6,643 nucleotides of DNA from an uncultured Verrucomicrobiota bacterium. GTDB taxonomy: Bacteria > Verrucomicrobiota > Kiritimatiellia > CAIVKH01. Under the pieces are notes generated by a model that was not told where the DNA came from, did no database searches, and saw only the letters and a list, made by a program, of their open reading frames with translations. A program made the translations under genes and the position numbers. Shown here one piece after another: positions 6,365 through 6,643 of this stretch (its first letter is position 1; the number at the start of each line of letters is the position of its first letter). Location of the stretch: NCBI GenBank assembly GCA_937894535.1, contig CALBHI010000116.1, forward strand, positions 1-6,643, in the 5' to 3' direction.

Positions 6365-6445
6365 TTTTTTTTCGCGTCTTCGTTGCGCCATGGACGGGAT
6401 CGTGTTACACATCGGCTCACTGATCGTGTGATAGGAACCGGGGTG
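6365..6445 (+). promoter_or_regulatory. Intergenic region with T8 run, short repeats and weak promoter-like pair
   Basis: This is the longest gap in the wall-gene part. A T8 run directly follows the ddl stop (6365-6372), but no good GC hairpin precedes it, so an intrinsic terminator is not supported. GATCGTGT occurs twice as a direct repeat (6398-6405 and 6422-6429). GTGTTACAC at 6402-6410 is a perfect palindrome around a central T, and TCAC-N7-GTGA at 6417-6431 is a short inverted repeat. A weak promoter-like pair is TTGCGC (6383-6388) and TACACA (6406-6411), 17 bases apart, with TG at 6403-6404. Any of these could be chance. Separate control of the downstream gene is plausible. Confidence 0.25.
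6433..6437 (+). promoter_or_regulatory. Ribosome binding site that sets the start at 6446
   Basis: AGGAA lies eight bases before ATG 6446. It favours this start over the in-frame GTG at 6443 (spacing five) and the ATG at 6452 (spacing 14), although both remain possible. Confidence 0.5.
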
Positions 6446-6643
6446 ATGCGCATGCTGTTTTCGTCCAGGAAAAAAGAACAACAAAATCGTTACAACCGGC
6501 GGAAAACACTGCCCCGCTCGCCCGTGTACACGATGCACGCCAAGGCCGCGAGCCAGCGCAACGAGTCGATGCACAAGGTGGGGGCGATCTTGCTCGCACT
6601 GGTTGCCCTTGGGGGGGCCATCTGGGTAATGGTCGCCGGTGCA
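6446..6643 (+). CDS. Probable cell-division protein FtsQ, N-terminus only (cut by window edge)
   Basis: Only the first 66 residues are present, with no stop before the window edge. The first 44 residues are strongly basic (Arg8, Lys9, Lys10, then a cluster RYNRRK at 15-20) with little acidic charge, and a single hydrophobic helix starts at about 44 and runs to the edge (KVGAILLALVALGGAIWVMV). A basic cytoplasmic tail plus one membrane helix is the expected start of a bitopic division protein such as FtsQ/DivIB, whose POTRA and beta domains would follow in the periplasm. FtsQ commonly lies directly after ddl in division and cell-wall clusters, and this is the main reason for the call. The visible part carries no diagnostic FtsQ motif, so another bitopic membrane protein is possible. 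The gene starts 81 bases after ddl, the loosest junction in the cluster. Confidence 0.55.
   Translation, partial: MRMLFSSRKKEQQNRYNRRKTLPRSPVYTMHAKAASQRNESMHKVGAILLALVALGGAIWVMVAGA

Noticed and set aside
6340..6372. Intrinsic terminator after ddl
   Set aside because: There is a T8 run, but the bases before it (CGGCAGCCG and neighbours) form only a stem of about three pairs, not at the right distance.
5438..6574. Long antisense open frame (378 codons) across ddl and the following gap
   Set aside because: It lies opposite ddl, whose ATP-grasp motifs are complete. High GC suppresses stops on the antisense strand, and the translation shows no recognisable domain.
1..6643. CRISPR arrays, insertion sequences, tRNA or rRNA genes
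   Set aside because: No regularly spaced repeats, transposase-like frames, terminal inverted repeats or tRNA/rRNA-like sequence were seen; coding sequence fills almost all of the window.

Overview
The window is a GC-rich, gene-dense stretch in which every supported gene lies on the + strand. A diderm (Gram-negative type) bacterium is likely: there is a lipoprotein with a clean lipobox and a LysM domain, plus a complete set of D-Ala-D-Ala peptidoglycan precursor enzymes. The gene order murG-murC-ddl with no murB between murC and ddl recalls the chlamydial arrangement, where MurC and Ddl are fused. That points loosely to the PVC group (Verrucomicrobiota, Kiritimatiellota, Lentisphaerota). This placement is an inference and is not proven by the window.

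Layout. (1) 1-355: the C-terminal two thirds of the Holliday-junction resolvase RuvC, cut by the left edge. (2) 356-420: a short gap with a possible promoter placed so that transcription would start at or next to the following ATG. (3) 421-2431: three genes of unknown function. The first encodes an outer-membrane-type lipoprotein with TPR-like repeats, a coiled coil and a C-terminal LysM domain. The other two encode proteins with an N-terminal helical or coiled-coil part and a single membrane helix at the extreme C-terminus. (4) 2436-2963: an O6-alkylguanine-DNA alkyltransferase (Ogt/MGMT family). (5) 2960-6364: murG, murC and ddl, joined by 4- and 11-base overlaps. (6) 6365-6445: the only sizeable gap in the wall-gene part, with a T8 run, short repeats and a weak promoter-like pair. 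(7) 6446-6643: the start of a membrane protein, probably the cell-division protein FtsQ, cut by the right edge.

How the genes fit together. From 421 to 6364 the genes are separated by at most 15 bases or overlap, so they look like one transcription unit. MurC adds L-Ala (usually) to UDP-MurNAc, Ddl makes D-Ala-D-Ala for the stem peptide, MurG completes lipid II, and an FtsQ-like protein would link this to the divisome. The lipoprotein and the two tail-anchored proteins sit at the head of this unit. They are the best candidates for an undescribed envelope or division module. The alkyltransferase is a DNA-repair gene translationally coupled to murG, with no obvious functional reason to be there. 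I saw no mobile element, CRISPR array, tRNA or rRNA.
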